From JBEGTT01 sp041179245 (lineage in GTDB: Bacteria; Pseudomonadota; Gammaproteobacteria; Burkholderiales; Rhodocyclaceae), in assembly GCA_041179245.1 (NCBI GenBank), contig JBEGTT010000001.1, forward strand, positions 1 to 10,033: DNA of 10,033 nucleotides. Reading direction: 5' to 3'. The stretch's first letter is position 1. Each line of letters opens with the position of its first letter. Under the pieces are notes generated by a model. That model was not told the DNA's origin and searched no databases. It saw nothing but the letters and a program-made list of their open reading frames with translations. A program made the position numbers and the translations under genes. Below, in pieces: positions 7,448 through 10,033 of the stretch.

Positions 7448-7687
7448 ATGGAAAACGAACTTTTGATCCTCGAAGGCAAACTTGAACAGCTCGTGGGCTT
7501 GGTTTCTCGTTTGCGGGCAGATAACACATCGCTGAGTGCGCAACTTCAAACAGTGCAAACTGAAAATCGCCAGATTCATGAAAAAATGGAAACGGCTAAA
7601 GGGCATGTTGCACAATTAATTTCCAGCATCCCTGAAGAAGAAAATGACGGGAACGAAGGCAGCGACTTAGATGGAGCCGCCGAATGA
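7448..7687 (+). CDS. ZapB-like coiled-coil cell-division protein
   Basis: This 79-residue protein is almost entirely a predicted coiled coil: ELLILEGKLEQLVGLVSRLRADNTSLSAQLQ shows hydrophobic residues in heptad spacing through about residue 60. An acidic tail (EEENDGNEGSDLDGAAE) ends it. Small coiled-coil proteins of this type (the ZapB/TIGR02449-like group) are regularly encoded just before zapA in beta- and gammaproteobacteria and are thought to work with the Z-ring. The ATG at 7448 lacks a ribosome binding site but sits where the upstream promoter should start transcription. The frame is open upstream to a TTG at 7412, but that codon is the -35 box. Its stop overlaps the zapA start as ATGA. 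The homology is inferred from context and architecture. Confidence 0.85.
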   Translation: MENELLILEGKLEQLVGLVSRLRADNTSLSAQLQTVQTENRQIHEKMETAKGHVAQLISSIPEEENDGNEGSDLDGAAE

Positions 7688-8046
7688 GTGCCGGGCACAT
7701 GGATGTCAAAATCATGGGCCGAGACTACCGAGTTGCCTGCCCCCCCGACCACCAAGAGCAATTACTAAAGGTAGTGGCCTTGGTTGACGAAAAAATGACT
7801 GACATTGCGGGAAAAACGAAGAACGCCATCCCCGAACGAATTGCCGTGATGGCCGCCATGAGCATCGCACAGGAATTGCTGGCTAAGCCTACCGTCCAAC
7901 CCATCGCCCCAGACGAAATTAACGATACTCAACCGATGAACGATTCCGCTGCCCTAGCCTCAAATGCGGAGAATCAAGCGCGATTAAGTGCGCTGACCCA
8001 ATGTATCGATAGGCTGTTGCAAGAATCCATTTCGCCAACTTATTAA
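7684..8046 (+). CDS. zapA: Cell division protein ZapA
   Basis: ZapA binds and bundles FtsZ filaments at mid-cell and works as a tetramer. The protein has 120 residues, slightly longer than the usual 100-110. The N-terminal globular part shows the family pattern: a strand DVKIMGRDYRVACPP (7-21), then QEQLLKVVALVDEKMTDIA (25-43), then an alpha-helical stretch with PERIAVMAAMSIAQELL (50-66). The C-terminal helix with the dimer coiled coil follows (about 88-115), after a less conserved insert rich in Pro, Asp and Asn (69-87). ATG 7684 overlaps the previous stop as ATGA; a second ATG at 7699 starts HMDVK and could also serve. Directly downstream is the 6S RNA gene, the same neighbour as in E. coli. 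Confidence 0.93.
   Translation: MSAGHMDVKIMGRDYRVACPPDHQEQLLKVVALVDEKMTDIAGKTKNAIPERIAVMAAMSIAQELLAKPTVQPIAPDEINDTQPMNDSAALASNAENQARLSALTQCIDRLLQESISPTY
8017..8046 (+). promoter_or_regulatory. Possible 6S RNA promoter inside the zapA 3' end
   Basis: TTGCAA at 8017-8022 (4 of 6) and TATTAA at 8041-8046 lie 18 bases apart and would start transcription near 8053, about 30 bases before the predicted mature 6S end. This would fit a short 5' precursor that is trimmed. The match is modest. Confidence 0.3.
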
Positions 8047-8056
8047 TCTGAATTCG

Positions 8057-8082
8057 AAACCTGCCTGTCCGCTGCAGGTTTT
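8057..8082 (+). terminator. Hairpin with short T run between zapA and 6S RNA
   Basis: AAACCTGC (8057-8064) pairs perfectly with GCAGGTTT (8074-8081) across a 9-base loop, and one more T follows. It could be a weak intrinsic terminator or attenuator for zapA. It could equally be a 5' hairpin of the 6S precursor. The T run is too short to decide. Confidence 0.4.
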
Positions 8083-8084
8083 CG

Positions 8085-8275
8085 TACCGAGTGCTCCCTG
8101 CGGTGTTTGTTAAGGCCATACATTCCTTGAACCAATGCTCTTGTGCATCGGTTGCTGACCGTTACGTTGCCGTTGTGCGCGCCTCATGGCTCGCCATGCA
8201 GGCGTACCTGAAGCAGCAGGAAAGCAACCATTCTGAACCCTCGGTTCAGGATGCCGGTCTGACGGCACTCGCGGG
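8085..8275 (+). ncRNA. ssrS: 6S RNA
   Basis: 6S RNA binds the sigma70 RNA polymerase holoenzyme by imitating an open promoter and lowers transcription in stationary phase. The region after zapA folds as expected for this family. A closing stem pairs CGAGTGC (8088-8094) with GCACTCG (8265-8271). The upper stem beyond the central bubble pairs GGTTGCT (8150-8156) with AGCAACC (8223-8229). The end loop pairs CGCCT-ATGGC with GCCAT-AGGCG (8180-8204). Within the bubble, the 3' strand carries the typical small hairpin CTGAACC/GGTTCAG (8233-8249), and the 5' strand can form ATGC/GCAT (8135-8148). Length near 190, position after zapA, and similarity to the E. coli 3' part (GAACC-GGTTCA, then CGGCATCTC) all agree. 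Exact ends are uncertain by about 5-10 bases. A 77-codon open frame across it is not a gene. Confidence 0.88.
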
Positions 8276-8287
8276 GACCTTTATACT
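8259..8287 (+). promoter_or_regulatory. Candidate argH promoter overlapping the 6S RNA 3' end
   Basis: CTGACG at 8259-8264 (4 of 6) and TATACT at 8282-8287 (5 of 6) are spaced by 17 bases. The start would fall near 8294, about 27 bases before the argH ATG. The -35 element lies inside the 3' arm of the 6S RNA gene. Confidence 0.45.
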
Positions 8288-8320
8288 GACTGCCCTTTGC
8301 TGTCTTTCTCGTCAAAAATC

Positions 8321-9709
8321 ATGAGCGCAACTAATCAATACACGTGGGCCGGCCGTTTCTCCGAGCCAGTTTCCGATCTCGTCAAACGCTATACCGCCTC
8401 GGTCGATTTCGACCAGCGTATGTGGCGCCAGGACATTCGCGGCTCGCTGGCCCACGCCACGATGCTGGCCAAACAGGGCATCATCGCCGCCGCCGATCTG
8501 GCTGATATTGAACGCGGCATGGCCATCGTCACCGAGGAAATCGAATCCGGTAAGTTCGAATGGTCGCTCGACCTCGAAGATGTGCACCTCAATATCGAAA
8601 AGCGCCTGACTGCGCTGGTCGGCGACGCCGGCAAGCGCTTGCACACCGGCCGTTCGCGCAACGACCAGGTCGCCACCGACATCCGCCTTTACCTGCGCGA
8701 TTCGATCGACGACATCCTAGTGCTGATCAAGGCCTTTCGTTCGGCGCTGGTCGACCTCGCCGAGCAGGAAGCGGCGACCCCGATGCCCGGCTTCACGCAT
8801 ATGCAAGTCGCCCAGCCGGTGACTTTCGGGCACCACGTGCTGGCCTACTTCGAAATGTTCGGCCGTGATGCCGAGCGCTTTGTCGATGCCCGCAAGCGCA
8901 CCAACCGCCTGCCGCTCGGCGCTGCCGCGCTGGCCGGCACGACCTACCCGATCGACCGCGAATTCGTCGCCGAGCAACTGGGTTTCGACGGCGTCTGCGA
9001 GAATTCACTGGATGCCGTCTCCGACCGCGATTTCGCCATCGAATTCACGGCTGCCTGCGCGCTGCTCATGATGCACATCAGCCGGCTGTCGGAAGAACTG
9101 GTGCTGTGGATGAGCCCACGCGTCGGTTTCATCCAGATCGCCGACCGTTTCTGTACCGGTTCCTCGATCATGCCGCAGAAGAAAAACCCCGACGTGCCGG
9201 AACTGGCGCGCGGCAAGACCGGCCGCGTCTACGGCCAGCTGATGAGCCTGCTGACCCTGATGAAATCGCAGCCGCTGGCCTACAACAAAGACAATCAGGA
9301 AGACAAAGAGCCGTTGTTTGATGCAGTTGATACCGTCACCGACACCCTGCGCATCTTCGCCGACATGGCCGGCGGCATCACCGTCAAGCCGGAAGCGATG
9401 AAAGCCGCGCTGACCCAGGGCTTCGCCACCGCCACCGATCTGGCCGACTACCTGGTCAAAAAGGGCCTGCCCTTCCGCGATGCGCACGAAGCGGTCGGCC
9501 ATGCCGTCAAGGCCGCCGAACAGAAAGGTGTCGATCTGCCGCAACTGACGCTGGACGAACTCAAGGCCTTCTGCCCGCAGGTCGAAGCCGACGTGTTTGC
9601 GGTGCTGACTGTCGAAGGTTCGCTGGCCAGCCGCAACCACATCGGCGGCACGGCGCCGGCCCAGGTCAAGGCGGCAATCGCCCGCGCCCGTGCTCGTTTA
9701 CATGCCTAA
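8321..9709 (+). CDS. argH: Argininosuccinate lyase ArgH
   Basis: ArgH splits argininosuccinate into arginine and fumarate, the last step of arginine synthesis; the family is a homotetramer in the cytoplasm. The 462 residues are normal. The typical N-terminus WAGRFSEP is at residues 9-16, HTGRSRNDQVATD at 108-120, the catalytic histidine H160 in THMQVAQPVTFGHH, and the fumarase/lyase signature GSSIMPQKKNPD at 280-291 with the catalytic serine S281 or S282. The ATG at 8321 gives the normal family start; an in-frame TTG at 8297 would add eight unlikely residues. No Shine-Dalgarno sequence precedes the ATG. The gene is far richer in G+C than its flanks: 41 and 42 of 60 bases in 8641-8700 and 9181-9240, against 27 of 60 at 1801-1860 and 26 of 60 at 9841-9900. 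Leucine is mostly CTG. Confidence 0.97.
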   Translation: MSATNQYTWAGRFSEPVSDLVKRYTASVDFDQRMWRQDIRGSLAHATMLAKQGIIAAADLADIERGMAIVTEEIESGKFEWSLDLEDVHLNIEKRLTALVGDAGKRLHTGRSRNDQVATDIRLYLRDSIDDILVLIKAFRSALVDLAEQEAATPMPGFTHMQVAQPVTFGHHVLAYFEMFGRDAERFVDARKRTNRLPLGAAALAGTTYPIDREFVAEQLGFDGVCENSLDAVSDRDFAIEFTAACALLMMHISRLSEELVLWMSPRVGFIQIADRFCTGSSIMPQKKNPDVPELARGKTGRVYGQLMSLLTLMKSQPLAYNKDNQEDKEPLFDAVDTVTDTLRIFADMAGGITVKPEAMKAALTQGFATATDLADYLVKKGLPFRDAHEAVGHAVKAAEQKGVDLPQLTLDELKAFCPQVEADVFAVLTVEGSLASRNHIGGTAPAQVKAAIARARARLHA

Positions 9710-9747
9710 TCTGAACCTTTTGCCATCTTTTCTAGCCCTCAGAAAAA

Positions 9748-10033
9748 ATGTTTAATTTTGGATTGAACTCACTACGCAACAGTGTCCTTGCCATCATCCT
9801 TGGCGGTATTGCACTGGGCGTCATTGGGCGATTGTGGCCACCAGCCCATGTTGCCGCCCTGTTTTTACGTGAAAGGCTATTTGAACTATTCAAATCCTTA
9901 GGGACGCTATACCTTCTACCGGGCTGGTTTATTGCCGTAATGGCGACGCTCTCAGCGGTAACGCTGGTGCGGTACGCCCAAACCATGAAACCCGAGGCAC
10001 CACCGCAACCCCACCCTTACACCCGCTATATAA
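9748..10033 (+). CDS. Small inner-membrane protein, unknown, cut off by the window edge
   Basis: An ATG at 9748, 38 bases after the argH stop, opens a frame that remains open to the right edge (95 codons). It begins MFNFGLNSLRNSV, followed by a hydrophobic segment, LAIILGGIALGVIGRLW (about residues 14-30). An amphipathic stretch with RERLFELFKSLG (41-52) and a second membrane segment, LYLLPGWFIAVMATLSAVTLV (about 54-74), come next. The visible tail, from KPEAPPQPHPYTRY on, is Pro-rich and hydrophilic. I do not recognise the family. No clear ribosome binding site is present (AGAAAAA only). GC content falls back to the level of the genes before argH. Support comes from the open frame, the start placement and the sensible two-TM topology; the opposite-strand frame here (9732-9986) has no such features. 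Confidence 0.6.
   Translation, partial: MFNFGLNSLRNSVLAIILGGIALGVIGRLWPPAHVAALFLRERLFELFKSLGTLYLLPGWFIAVMATLSAVTLVRYAQTMKPEAPPQPHPYTRYI

Noticed and set aside
8091..8324. 77-codon open frame between zapA and argH
   Set aside because: It coincides with the 6S RNA gene, whose pairing explains the sequence, and no ribosome binding site is present.
9005..9640. 211-codon open frame on the minus strand inside argH
   Set aside because: It is antisense to a fully conserved argH, and long shadow frames are expected in GC-rich coding DNA; its Gly/Gln/Phe-rich translation shows no domain.
9732..9986. 84-codon open frame on the minus strand after argH
   Set aside because: It has no recognisable features, while the plus-strand frame from 9748 gives a coherent two-TM protein open to the edge.
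1..10033. CRISPR array, insertion sequence, phage, toxin-antitoxin or tRNA genes
   Set aside because: I looked for regularly spaced repeats, terminal inverted repeats, transposase or integrase motifs and tRNA T-arm signatures and saw none.

Overview
The window looks like ordinary chromosomal DNA of a betaproteobacterium. The order dusB-fis-purH-purD-(x)-hemF, a zapB-like/zapA/6S RNA cluster and a HemY-type TPR protein next to heme genes are typical of that class. I cannot settle the order or genus; moderate GC and mixed codon use would suit several groups. I see no phage, insertion sequence, CRISPR array, tRNA or rRNA.

Layout. From the left edge, the end of a hemY-like gene and a small four-cysteine protein run rightward. 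They meet a long leftward operon, which in transcription order is dusB (7273), fis, purH, purD, a membrane diguanylate cyclase and hemF (ending at 521). The operon is packed tightly: dusB/fis and fis/purH overlap by ATGA, and gaps elsewhere are 1 to 14 bases. A divergent intergenic region (7274-7447) holds candidate promoters for both directions. Rightward from it come a zapB-like coiled-coil gene, zapA (ATGA overlap), a well-folded 6S RNA gene and argH. A small membrane protein starting at 9748 runs off the right edge.

Function. The leftward operon joins tRNA modification (DusB), a nucleoid and growth-phase regulator (Fis), purine synthesis (PurD and the last two steps to IMP by PurH), a c-di-GMP synthase fed by GTP, and oxygen-dependent heme synthesis (HemF). 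The rightward cluster covers Z-ring assembly (ZapA and the ZapB-like protein), global control of RNA polymerase (6S RNA) and arginine synthesis (ArgH).

The points most worth a second look are: the diguanylate cyclase lodged between purD and hemF; argH, which is much richer in GC than its flanks; a likely argH promoter lying inside the 3' end of the 6S RNA gene; a good sigma70-type promoter placed so that the zapB-like mRNA should be leaderless; and a perfect 9-bp tandem duplication of the fis start codon region. I did not find a convincing undescribed multi-gene system here.
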